Assembly (NCBI RefSeq): GCF_000518885.1
Contig: NZ_JAEL01000004.1
Span: 38,543-102,542, forward strand
Length of the DNA: 64,000 bases
Direction: 5' to 3'
DNA from: Bacillus sp. J33
Lineage (GTDB): Bacteria > Bacillota > Bacilli > Bacillales > Cytobacillaceae
The first letter of the stretch is position 1; the number at the start of each line of letters is the position of its first letter. A program made the position numbers and the translations under genes. The notes below the pieces were generated by a model. It saw only the letters and a list, made by a program, of their open reading frames with translations, searched no databases and was not told where the DNA came from. Shown piece by piece: positions 45,164-53,425 of the stretch.

Positions 45164-46789
45164 CTACTTATGCTCGATGCTAATTCCTGTGAATGGATGT
45201 TCGTCACGATTAGCAGGGAAAGTAAACTTCGTAATATCCTTTTGATAAATTGCTGTTTTCTTAAGATAAGAAATAGGAATAATCGCTCCTTGGTCTTGGA
45301 TTGATTTTAAAATAGACGAGTAAAGCTGTTGACGTTGTTCCTCATCTCTTGTTTGGGGGACCTCTGCCATTTGTTTGAGTAATTCATCTTTGTTCGGGTA
45401 TGCTGAAATTGCCTCATTAAATCCAAACCCTTCTGAAGCAACAATGTTTAAGAACGTATGGGGATCATAAGGCGCTCCATAGTTACTAAAGAAATTGATA
45501 TCAAATTTATTATCTTTGAATCGCTGAACTTGCTCTGTTAATTCAACCCCAACAATGTTTAATTTAACACCAATGGCTGCCCACTCAGATTGAAGTGTTT
45601 CTGCCATTACTTTCTGAATTGATTCTGCTGAATTATACATCATCTCGATTTCAAGTAACTGTCCATCTTTTTCACGAACAGTTTTCCCTTTAGGAAGCGT
45701 CCAGCCTGCTTCATCTAATAACGTTTTCGCTTTTTCTGCATCATATCCAATTGACTTAACATCAATGTCTTTCGTGTAAGGGAGGTTTGCTGGTAAAATA
45801 TGATCTGCTTTTTCTTCATATCCAGAAGTGATTCCATTAACCATTGCTTCTTTATTAAAACCATAATGCAGCGCTTGTCGTACGCGTTCATCGGAAAGCT
45901 GGGCTTTCTTCGTATTTATAACAAGCTGCCTTGTTGCGACTGGTTCAGAAATGCTAGTTTTATAATTATCAGTGGATTCTAGTTGTTTAAAAGCATCTAT
46001 ACTGATGACACCCTCTCCATAAATAAGGTCTATGTCACCTTTTTCAAAAGCAAGCACCCTCGTTTCCGCATCAGGTATAATTTTCACCTTGATTTTTTCT
46101 ACTTTTGGGAGCTCACCCCAATAATTTTCATTGCGTTTGTAAATAGTATATTCATCAGCTTTATGCTCTTCTAAAATCCACGGACCTGTACCGATTGGTT
46201 CAACGACACCTTTTGCGGTATCACCATCTTCAGGGAATCCAGCTTCACCTAAAAAACGTACTGGCCGAACAACAGCTAATTCCTGAATAGTTGGATAATA
46301 TGGTTCAGTTAAAGTCAGTTTAAAAGTATTTTCGTCAATTACTTCCGTGCGATCTATTTTCGTAATAAAGCCTAACCAACTATGTAATTCAACATTATTT
46401 AAAATAGCATCAAAGTTCTTTTTTACAATTTCTGCATTAAAATTTGTTCCGTCTGAAAATTTCACATCTTGACGCAGATGAAACGTATATACTTTTCCGT
46501 CATCAGATATTTCCCATGACTCAGCCAGATGCGGTTTTAACTCGCCTCCATCTTGGTAGCTTACTAACGGTTCATACATCATCGACTGAGCAAATAATTG
46601 TGATGGATTATAAACATGCGGATTCATTTCACCTACATCTCTAGGCCAGGCTATCACTAATATGTTGTCATCTTCGCCTTTGGGCATAGAAGCATCGCTA
46701 GCATTTGTGCAGCCAAATAAAAGTGTTGATAATACTAGAATAAATGCAATTAAAAATAACTGTCTTTGCCTATTTCCTCCATTAATCAT
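45164..46789 (-). CDS. nikA: Nickel-binding lipoprotein NikA-like
   Basis: The 541-residue lipoprotein has a signal peptide and lipobox LLFGC (Cys about 26). Its mature part closely follows E. coli NikA: AWPRDVGEMNPHVYNPSQLF, FAQSMMYEPLVSY, HSWLGFITKID, VRPVRFLGEAGF, IGTGPWILEEHKADEYTIYK and YGAPYDPHTFLNIV. The conserved Arg in VRPVRF corresponds to the NikA Arg that contacts the metal chelate. Related proteins bind Ni-histidine or metal-opine complexes. First gene of nikABCDE, with Fur box and consensus promoter upstream. Confidence 0.9.
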   Translation of the reverse strand: MINGGNRQRQLFLIAFILVLSTLLFGCTNASDASMPKGEDDNILVIAWPRDVGEMNPHVYNPSQLFAQSMMYEPLVSYQDGGELKPHLAESWEISDDGKVYTFHLRQDVKFSDGTNFNAEIVKKNFDAILNNVELHSWLGFITKIDRTEVIDENTFKLTLTEPYYPTIQELAVVRPVRFLGEAGFPEDGDTAKGVVEPIGTGPWILEEHKADEYTIYKRNENYWGELPKVEKIKVKIIPDAETRVLAFEKGDIDLIYGEGVISIDAFKQLESTDNYKTSISEPVATRQLVINTKKAQLSDERVRQALHYGFNKEAMVNGITSGYEEKADHILPANLPYTKDIDVKSIGYDAEKAKTLLDEAGWTLPKGKTVREKDGQLLEIEMMYNSAESIQKVMAETLQSEWAAIGVKLNIVGVELTEQVQRFKDNKFDINFFSNYGAPYDPHTFLNIVASEGFGFNEAISAYPNKDELLKQMAEVPQTRDEEQRQQLYSSILKSIQDQGAIIPISYLKKTAIYQKDITKFTFPANRDEHPFTGISIEHK

Positions 46790-46812
46790 ACTATCTCCCC
46801 TTCAGTTGCAAA

Positions 46813-46857
46813 TGATAATCATTTTCAAATTCTAATCAGTTTCCATGATACTGTCAA
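46813..46857 (-). promoter_or_regulatory. nikA promoter with overlapping Fur box
   Basis: On the minus strand TTGACA (46852-46857), 17 bp, TAGAAT (46829-46834). Immediately downstream TGATAATCATTTTCA (read on the plus strand, 46813-46827) matches the Fur core TGATAATNATTATCA at all but one position and would cover the transcription start. Confidence 0.85.
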
Positions 46858-46976
46858 GTCCTAGTTCCATCTGGATATTGAGAGTTTATTTGGACTCTCG
46901 GAGAATGAAACTTCTAATTCAGAATATGGATTAATCGATAATGGTTCTGACGCCTATATATACTACATTTTGATAA

Positions 46977-47009
46977 AGAAAAAACGAGGCAATGCCCTCG
47001 TTTTTTCTT
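46977..47009 (-). terminator. Terminator of the MpsC-like gene
   Basis: Stem AAAAAACGAGG/CCTCGTTTTTT with a short loop. Confidence 0.85.
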
Positions 47010-47365
47010 TTATTGATATTTCGCTATAAATAATTTAAATACCATCATTCGTTCACCTGTACGAGTGCTTATATCAGTATAAAAATTTTTCACTTTTTCT
47101 CCAGTTATCGTTAATATAATATCCTTAAGACCTTCTTTACCTGATTCAACCAATTCCGAACGAGTTTTCTTTATAGTTAACATTCCCTCTTTTGTTTTAC
47201 AAACGGTATATGCAGCTGGTGTTAAAATACCTTTTAGATTTACAATTATCATTTCCCTTAATAGATCTGTCTTAACTGATACAGACCCACGCCCAAGAAA
47301 AGCTTTTCCCAATGAGTTACTGCCTTACTTATCTCAGATTCATAAGAACCTTTAGATCTTTTCAT
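47010..47365 (-). pseudogene. DUF2294 (MpsC-type) gene with a frameshift
   Basis: The downstream frame gives GRGSVSVKTDLLREMIIVNL, KGILTPAAYTVCKTKEGM and RTGERMMVFKLF, the body of a DUF2294 protein (MpsC/YbcI family, about 115 residues). The expected N-terminus, MKRSKGSYESEISKAVTHWE followed by KLFLG, is found in another frame starting at ATG 47365. The frames join near 47290-47300 at TTGGGCGTGGG, consistent with loss of one G or C. Pseudogene or sequencing error. Confidence 0.75.
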
Positions 47366-47382
47366 AAAATAGAGTACTAAAG

Positions 47383-47409
47383 AAAAGAAGTGCAAATTGC
47401 ACTTCTTTT
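47383..47409. terminator. Perfect palindrome, probable terminator
   Basis: Arms AAAAGAAGTGCAA and TTGCACTTCTTTT around one A. It lies downstream of the VOC gene on the minus strand. Confidence 0.7.
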
Positions 47410-47545
47410 AACATTTCTTATTACACAAACTTGCCCCGTTTGTTGAACATAATAGTTCCCCTGTTTGGTAGCTGATATTGAACATAAATACCCTTTACTT
47501 TTAATGCATTATATAACATCCATTTTAAGGAGCTCTTAAATTAGT

Positions 47546-48001
47546 TCAATTAATGCCTTTGAGTTTTTCCCACTCACTTAAGTACATATCTGGTATGTTC
47601 TCAGGTTCTGAAGGGAGTTTACAGATAAATTCTAATGAATTTCCATCCGGATCATGAAAATACACCATAGCATGGGCTTGATCTGGCATTACAATTGGTT
47701 CAGCAGGTTTAAAACCGAACTCTTCACGTATATCAATGCCCCTTTGCTTTAACCATTGCTTTGCATTTTTTAAATCCTCAAAATCTACCTTAAACGCTAT
47801 ATGTCTTAAGGATGGGTGGTATTTTGTATTAACACCCTGGTCACTTTCCCATAAACCAATCCAGCTATCATTCTCTACTATCCAAAAAAACGCTGTCTTT
47901 TCATACCTAATTGCTAACTTTAAGCCTAAGCCTTTGTAGAATTCAATCGACTTTTTTAAATTACTTACTGGTAAATGCGCTTCATATAATCCTCTAATCA
48001 T
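47546..48001 (-). CDS. VOC-family (glyoxalase/dioxygenase fold) protein
   Basis: The 151-residue protein has two beta-alpha-beta-beta-beta modules: YEAHLPVSNLKKSIEFYKGL at the N-terminus (His9 as the first metal ligand), LRHIAFKVDFEDL (second His), and YFHDPDGNSLEFICK (Glu ligand). It could be a glyoxalase, dioxygenase or thiol transferase; no substrate can be given. The ATG follows AAAGGAGGGG. Confidence 0.8.
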   Translation of the reverse strand: MIRGLYEAHLPVSNLKKSIEFYKGLGLKLAIRYEKTAFFWIVENDSWIGLWESDQGVNTKYHPSLRHIAFKVDFEDLKNAKQWLKQRGIDIREEFGFKPAEPIVMPDQAHAMVYFHDPDGNSLEFICKLPSEPENIPDMYLSEWEKLKGIN

Positions 48002-48222
48002 CTATTTCCCCTCCTTTTATAATGTATAGCATACAATTTAGTAAAGGAGTCTACGATGGAGCATAGTTTGAACTAACCTGCGACTTTTGAAGTATTTATA
48101 TCTACATTCTCTTATACTAAGCTACCCCTTTAGCAAAATAAGAAAAAGGCGCCTAATTTAGCAGCTGAACTTGAGCATAAGCACCTTTATGTTAGAAACG
48201 ACTAGGCTGGACTTCGACATTC

Positions 48223-48589
48223 CTATTTTTCATTCGGGTCAAATTTTCTTACGTGATATTCTTGCATTACCCATTTACCTTCTGTTCCCCAATCTTTTTT
48301 TAAGGTTACTGGAAAATGTCCAAAAAATTATGGGCACCTGTAAATGTAACGAATTCAATCATAACTTCGAAATACCGAGAACCAGAGTGACGAAGTTTTT
48401 TAACTTTTATAACCCTTTCACAAAATGAACCTATATTAAAGGCTGTTCCGTAATAATCATCTACTGCCGCAAACATTGGTTGCGTTAAAAGGTCAATTAC
48501 TGCATCCTCTAATAAATTAAATTAGCATAAGTGGTAGTTGTTGTATTCATTAAAACAGCAAAGATAAGGATGGCAAGTAACCTTTTCAT
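48223..48589 (-). pseudogene. DUF3888 family exported protein, multiply frameshifted
   Basis: From ATG 48589 the frame reads MKRLLAILIFAVLMNTTTTT, a signal peptide, and stops. The next frame gives NLLEDAVIDLLTQPMFAAVD, DYYGTAFNIGSF, RYFEVMIEFVTFTGAHN, and a third gives PVTLKKDWGTEGKW and EYHVRKFDPNEK-stop. In order this is a DUF3888-like protein of about 120 residues broken by at least two frameshifts. Confidence 0.65.
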
Positions 48590-48952
48590 TAAATCACCTA
48601 CAAAATGTTTTTGAAGGTATTTTCCCCTGACAAGAAGACTATATTCTTATTCCACTACCTCCCTTTAGTTCAAAAAGAAAACAGCCGCCTGTTTGGCAGC
48701 TGGTCTTAAACATAAGGTATTAACTGCATGCAGAAATTTTTCTAGACCATCCCGTTTTAAACAAAATGGAATATGAAATTACCAGACTAAATATAAGCGA
48801 CACAAAATTCCGATAAAATAAAAATATCATTCTGAAGGATTTAGGGCTCTGGGATTTTTTTAATAATTCTGACATGAACTAACTGAAGCATTAATAAGGA
48901 ATTTATTTTTGTTACATAATATACCTAGTTGGTTTTTTTGGGAGGCTCAAAA
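48590..48952. other. Intergenic DNA
   Basis: Contains one copy of the dispersed element (48684-48719) and AT-rich DNA. No gene seen. Confidence 0.4.
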
Positions 48953-50033
48953 ATGGAAAAATCAAAAATTAACCCTTGGCAGTTATTTTCATTAATTGTT
49001 TTATTTGAGCTGGAAACCCCCTTATTGTCCCTTTGGGAGTAGAGGCGAAGCAGGACGCTTGGTTGGCGGAATTATTAGGATTAACAGGCGGTATCGTTTT
49101 ATTGCTCCAATATTATTACTTATATCACCATTTTCCGAATTTGCTATTGACAAGTTACACCCAAAATTTTTTTAGAAAATATATAGGCTGGATAATAGCT
49201 TTGTCATACTTTTTATTTTTTATCTATGGGGCATCAAGAGATTTAAGGGAATCTAGTGAACTTTTTTTGCTCGAATTTAGTGAAACCCCCATGGATGTAA
49301 TGAGCGCGATAATGATAATGCTCGTTTATTATGCTTTGCATCATGGAATAGAAGTGATAGCAAGAATAGGGGGACTTTATTGTTGTAGTCTTAACGATAG
49401 GGGTTTTGCATTTTTTTATCGATTAGTTCAAATATTTTTCAGTTTGAGAACTTGATGCCTGTATTAGAAAATGGGTGGGGCCCCGTTTTCACAACTGCAT
49501 TTCCTGATCGCGTTTTTTTCCCTTACGGTGAATTAATTTGTTTTACTGTGATTCTTCCATACTTAACTAAACCGGTTGATGGGATGAAATTAGGAATGGC
49601 TGCTACTATTTTAAGCGGTTTAATTTTAACTATGAACATTGTGCTTGAAATCTCTGTTCTTGGTGTAAATGGATTATCAAACACTGTGTTTCCTTTGTTG
49701 GATATGGTCGAAAAAGTAAATATAGGCGGATTTATACAAAAGCAGGACGCTTTGACGATGGCTGTTTTAATTATTGGCGACTTTTTTAGGTAACTGTATT
49801 TGCTTATGCAGCAGTGATAAGTGCAGCCGACTTATTCAAAGTTAAAAATCACCGCATGCTTGTGTTACCTATAGGGGGGATGATTATTTATACTTCCATG
49901 GTCGATTGAGCATGCAGAACAGTGGAAAATGGTTCTTAGGTCTGTCTTTCCCCTGTTTGAATTTGCCATCCCATTGCTTTTAATCATCCTCGCTTCTATT
50001 CGTATACTTTTTAGCAGCAGTAATATGGATTAA
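48953..50033 (+). pseudogene. Frameshifted GerAB-type germinant receptor permease gene
   Basis: It starts with ATG 48953 behind GGGAGGCTC. Segments in different frames give MEKSKINPWQLFSLIVLFEL, GVEAKQDAWLAELLGLTGG, YYALHHGIEVIARIGG, GELICFTVILPYLTKPVDGM, VEKVNIGGFIQKQDALTMAV and VFAYAAVISAADLF, matching in order the intact GerAB at 50493. At least four frame changes or stops are needed. It is a dead paralogue of the neighbouring gene. Confidence 0.8.
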
Positions 50034-50238
50034 CTTACTATGATCTAATGCTCCTCCTATAGAGGAGCCTATAACATTCCCATAAGGCTAGGATTGCATC
50101 GTGCCTGATAACCGCACTTTCGTCTTTACCAATTTTTAAATTTGTGGAATTTCCCGTACATGTGAATGTAGTGTCAAAATAAGACACATAGGTTCAGTAG
50201 GCCAGTCCTTCCTAAAAGAAGGAAAGGAGTAAATCTAT

Positions 50239-50472
50239 ATGATTGTAATTTTAGGAATTCTTTTAGTCGTTATGGTGATTGCGCTTATTGAAGTTCCTTC
50301 CCTGTTGAAAAAAGGATTAAAACGGGAAATATGGGTATTGGGGATTCTGCTCCTTTTTGGGACTGGGTTAAATATCGCCCAGGGATTGCAGATAAATATC
50401 CCAAATCCTTTGGATTGGATCAATGTTGTTTATAAGCCATTTAGTGATTTTCTATTTGGTTTATTCAAGTAG
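50239..50472 (+). CDS. Small two-helix membrane protein next to gerAB
   Basis: The 77-residue protein has a helix at about 2-20, LKREIWVLGILLLFGTGLNI as a second helix, and a hydrophobic C-terminal segment ending FGLF. The ATG lies about 9 bases after GAAAGGAG. It is 20 bp before gerAB, on the same strand. Small membrane proteins of this kind often accompany ger operons (GerD-independent accessory, sometimes called D subunits). Function not known here. Confidence 0.65.
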   Translation: MIVILGILLVVMVIALIEVPSLLKKGLKREIWVLGILLLFGTGLNIAQGLQINIPNPLDWINVVYKPFSDFLFGLFK

Positions 50473-50492
50473 AATGGAAAGAGGGAAAGAGA

Positions 50493-51608
50493 ATGCTGGA
50501 AAAAGGAAAAATTAATGGCAGGCAATTTACAGTATTGGTCATTATGTTTACGACAGGAAGCTCTCTCTTATTGGCCCCCTCCATGCTATCTTCCGAAGCC
50601 AAACAGGATGCTTGGTTAGCTGCAATACTTGGAGTGGTAGTAGGGGGATTATTAGCATGGTTATATCAATCACTCGGAAATTTATATTCCGATATGACTT
50701 TGGTTGAATATAGCGAGAAAATACTTGGAAAATGGATAGGAAAAGCCGTCTCTCTTTTGTTTTTTACTTTTGCATTTCTCCTGGCAGCACTCGTTCTTCG
50801 CAATATAGGAGATTTCATTACAACCCAATTCATGCCAGAAACGCCGATCCAATCCATCCATATCATATTTCTCATCATTGTCATGATGGGAACACGCCAT
50901 GGGCTTGAAACGATCGCGCGCTCTGGAGAAATTTTATTTCCATTGTTTATCGTGTTTTTTCTTTTGCTTGTCCTCTTGACTTCTCCTCAAATCGAGGTGG
51001 AAAAAATACAGCCGATTCTTGAAGATGGAATAAATCCAATACTGCGTAGTACCCTTCTATTTATCGGTTTTCCTTTCCTAGAGCTGGTTATTTTCTTGAT
51101 GATTTTCCCCTACGTGAATAAACCAAAAGAAGCTGGAAAGGCTCTTTTCATGGGAACTTGGATGGGGGGAGTGATTTTAATCCTACTGACGGCTCTGGCT
51201 ATCCTGGTTGAGGGTCCAGATTACACATCGAGAAATTTATATCCAAGCTTTTATCTGGCCCAAAAAATAAACATAGGGAACTTTTTACAGAGGATAGAAG
51301 CCATCGTAGCAATCATGTGGTTTATTGCTATCTATTATAAACTGACTATTTGTTTTTATGTATCTGCTTTAAGTCTTGCCCAAATATTGAACCTAAAAGA
51401 GTATCGGATGCTAGTATTTCCTTTAGGGATGATTCTTATTGTGCTTTCCATTGTAATTAGTCCTAATATCGTTTATTTAGTTAGCATTATCATAGATATA
51501 TGGACAACTTATGCTTTAACATTTGGGCTTTTTCTTCCACTGCTTTTGTTGGGAATAGTTGCAGTTCGAAGATATGTTAAACCTATAGGTGATGACAAGG
51601 AAGGATAA
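50493..51608 (+). CDS. Spore germination permease GerAB/YndE family
   Basis: The 371-residue protein has about ten helices in an APC-like fold. GKINGRQFTVLVIMFTTGSS, EAKQDAWLAAILGVVVGG and MGTRHGLETIARSGEILFP are typical of the GerAB (B subunit) of nutrient germinant receptors in the spore inner membrane. The ATG follows GAGGGAAAGAG. No A (GerAA) or C (GerAC lipoprotein) subunit gene is adjacent, so it is an orphan B subunit preceded by a small membrane protein and a decayed paralogue. Confidence 0.87.
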   Translation: MLEKGKINGRQFTVLVIMFTTGSSLLLAPSMLSSEAKQDAWLAAILGVVVGGLLAWLYQSLGNLYSDMTLVEYSEKILGKWIGKAVSLLFFTFAFLLAALVLRNIGDFITTQFMPETPIQSIHIIFLIIVMMGTRHGLETIARSGEILFPLFIVFFLLLVLLTSPQIEVEKIQPILEDGINPILRSTLLFIGFPFLELVIFLMIFPYVNKPKEAGKALFMGTWMGGVILILLTALAILVEGPDYTSRNLYPSFYLAQKINIGNFLQRIEAIVAIMWFIAIYYKLTICFYVSALSLAQILNLKEYRMLVFPLGMILIVLSIVISPNIVYLVSIIIDIWTTYALTFGLFLPLLLLGIVAVRRYVKPIGDDKEG

Positions 51609-51815
51609 ACTGGGATCCAAATCCTCTTGGAAACACAGAGTTAAGTTTGACCCAATGGCACTTAAATCTTCTCCCGTTCATAAATATGGAGTTCTAGCTA
51701 TTATATCCATACTTTTACACTAAGTTTTTAGAAAGCTGCAGAGTTTAAGAAAGACTACAAAATCAATTAAATGCTATAAATACCAATTAAATACAGAATT
51801 TAACATGTAAATAAA

Positions 51816-51866
51816 GAGGCTGACTCAAAAGGTCGTTGAACGACGACTCTTTTGAGTCAGTTATTT
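51816..51866. terminator. Strong hairpin after the gerAB region
   Basis: Stem CTGACTCAAAAG/CTTTTGAGTCAG with inner TCGTT/ACGA. It overlaps the end of the decayed minus-strand gene and may terminate it. Confidence 0.7.
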
Positions 51867-52281
51867 ATTTTGAGATCATTTTAGCACATATAAGAACCAG
51901 CGCGTTGTAATGTCGGATGCGACGTTCGTCCTTTTTCCCTTACTGGGATTGGTCAGCCTTAGACCACTTCACAACTGACGTGCAATTAATCAGTGTAATC
52001 GAAAACGAACCTACAATTATTTCGTTTCCTTTGGCTGTATAACGTTTATAACTATCTTCCGTTATAGGTCGGCCATTAACCCCCTCGGACTGTCGTTCAG
52101 GCAGTTTAGCTTTCATCCTTGTTTACAATTTCTCGTCTTGCCATTCAGTCGTATCGTGGTAATTCGATAACTTATGGCTTTCCCAACATGCTACACTCCC
52201 CGATATTTGGTTTCCCTCACGGATAAGTTGGGTGACGACAGGCCATTGTGGTCTAGCCTGCTCCTTGCTAATGGAGATTTC
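51865..52281 (-). pseudogene. Decayed coding sequence, unknown family
   Basis: One minus-strand frame reads EISISKEQARPQWPVVTQLI, SVACWESHKLSNYHDTTEWQ, DEKL-stop, MKAKLPERQSEGVNGRPITE, DSYKRYTAKGNEIIVGSFSI, then stop, then RRIRHYNALVLICAKMISK-stop. Only two internal stops interrupt nearly 140 codons of protein-like sequence. I do not recognise the family; a transposase or phage gene is possible. Confidence 0.45.
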
Positions 52282-52299
52282 TTATATGACCTTATGGCC

Positions 52300-52475
52300 G
52301 CACTTGTAAATGGCCGGTTGCTCCCACGGGAGAAATCATAGGATGAATGGTTGAATGGTTGAAAATCGCGTTTCTACGCGATGATGGGCTGCGAGTAAAT
52401 TCCATGGCACACCGTATTCTTCTTGAGCTGCCTTATATTCTCTGGAACATCACAAATAATCCATTTTATCAGCAT
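52300..52475 (-). pseudogene. N-terminal remnant of a lysozyme-like transglycosylase gene
   Basis: From ATG 52475 (behind GAGGTGATC) frames give MLIKWIICDVP, then YKAAQEEYGVPWNLLAAHHR, VETRFST and, after another shift, MISPVGATGHLQ. This is the Slt/lysozyme-like active region (Glu in HRVETRFS, SPVGA-GH-Q). At least two frameshifts and a stop disrupt it. Confidence 0.6.
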
Positions 52476-52661
52476 TTGATCACCTCAAAAAATAAGTTTA
52501 TGTCTTAAACAAAAGCTCACCTTTTCAGGTAGATCTGCTTTTTACATTAGGAACGCTTAAGTATACTTTTTATTTTCCGTGTCATAAAAGCTTACAAACC
52601 AATAGCAATATCACTCACTAGTCTATATGATGATAGTAATCATATAAAAGGGGTGTTGAGA

Positions 52662-52796
52662 ATGAGCTTTTTCTACTTGATGTTTCGACTACTAGTTATG
52701 GGTGAAAATGATTGTACAGCTGGATTCAATCTTGCTGAATCCTTTACCGGAAATGAAAACTATTGGAATCCAGCCTTGACTTGTATGAAGGAATAG
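52662..52796 (+). CDS. Possible 44-residue small protein
   Basis: ATG 52662 follows AAAGGGGTGTTGAG and the frame runs 44 codons to a TAG, followed 15 bp later by a very strong hairpin. The peptide begins MSFFYLMFRLLVMGENDC (hydrophobic start) and continues NLAESFTGNENYWNPALTC. Two Cys residues, no family recognised. The ribosome binding site and terminator support expression, but it may be a remnant. Confidence 0.4.
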   Translation: MSFFYLMFRLLVMGENDCTAGFNLAESFTGNENYWNPALTCMKE

Positions 52797-52811
52797 AGGG
52801 ACGATCTTTGG

Positions 52812-52859
52812 TGCCTGGTCGTAGATACGTTAATTGATTAACGCACCTACGACCAGGCA
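52812..52859 (+). terminator. Very stable two-part hairpin
   Basis: Perfect 13-bp stem TGCCTGGTCGTAG/CTACGACCAGGCA around an inner stem CGTTAA/TTAACG, followed by TTATTAT. Probable terminator of the small gene. Confidence 0.7.
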
Positions 52860-52995
52860 TTATTATGTCAGATGCATTTTAGTATTGCTCTACAATCGTA
52901 ACCTAAACATAAGGATAGAGTGTAATTCTTGCTTCAAAATTGCGCCCGATCGCGGAATATACTTTAGTTCGAGCCTGCCCCATATATAAAAACAA

Positions 52996-53109
52996 CCAGA
53001 AGCAGCAAAAAGAAAAGAAGAAGCAAAAAAAGCCGAAAAGCAATAGCGCGATGCAATGAAGAAAGCGGAAGTAAATAAGGTTCAAACTAAACAAGACAAC
53101 AAGGAATAA
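52996..53109 (+). pseudogene. Remnant of a Lys/Glu/Ala-rich coiled-coil C-terminus
   Basis: Frame PEAAKRKEEAKKAEKQ-stop-RDAMKKAEVNKVQTKQDNKE-stop, followed by a terminator. Reads as the eroded tail of a coiled-coil protein. Confidence 0.4.
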
Positions 53110-53120
53110 TATAATTTGGC

Positions 53121-53152
53121 GAGCAGGAAATATACAAATTCCTGCTCTTTTC
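53121..53152 (+). terminator. Terminator
   Basis: Stem GAGCAGGAA/TTCCTGCTC followed by TTTTCT. Confidence 0.85.
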
Positions 53153-53272
53153 TATGTTTACGAATCACATAAATGATCCTTACATAGACATCGTGCTTTT
53201 CCTTAGATTTTTACGAACGAGCTGTTTATCACAAAATAATCAAGTAGGACTTGTGATACTTTTTATTTTTCA

Positions 53273-53289
53273 TGTTAGATAATCTAACA
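53273..53289. promoter_or_regulatory. Perfect palindrome upstream of the NarK-like gene
   Basis: TGTTAGA, TAA, TCTAACA: a 17-bp site centred 30 bp upstream of a TATAAT at 53319. Candidate binding site of an unidentified regulator. Confidence 0.5.
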
Positions 53290-53425
53290 CGTTTGTAGAT
53301 GCGTTTTTAGATCTTAGCTATAATGGATAGCAGACCATCAAGAAGTTCAAACTCTAAGCCATCCAATTAGATTTTAAGTTGGAGCGAAAAGTACATAAGT
53401 TAATCATTTTAGGGAGGTTGGCCTC

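Larger units (their letters stand above)
47457..48719. repeat. Three dispersed copies of an approximately 35-bp element
   Basis: CCCTGTTTGGTAGCTGATAT (from about 47458), GCGCCTAATTTAGCAGCTGA (from about 48150) and GCCGCCTGTTTGGCAGCTGG (from about 48685) each continue with a version of TTGAACATAA. All face the same way and sit in non-coding DNA between decayed genes. Confidence 0.5.
53110..53425. other. Upstream region of the NarK-like gene
   Basis: No gene seen. Contains the terminator at 53121, the palindrome at 53273 and TATAAT at 53319 (no good -35). Confidence 0.5.

Noticed and set aside
48171-48428. 85-codon plus-strand frame
   Set aside because: Antisense to the DUF3888 remnant, which explains the sequence better.
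52903-53094. Hydrophobic 63-codon minus-strand frame
   Set aside because: It is the antisense of a Lys/Glu/Ala-rich coding remnant, which gives Phe/Leu-rich antisense by codon composition.
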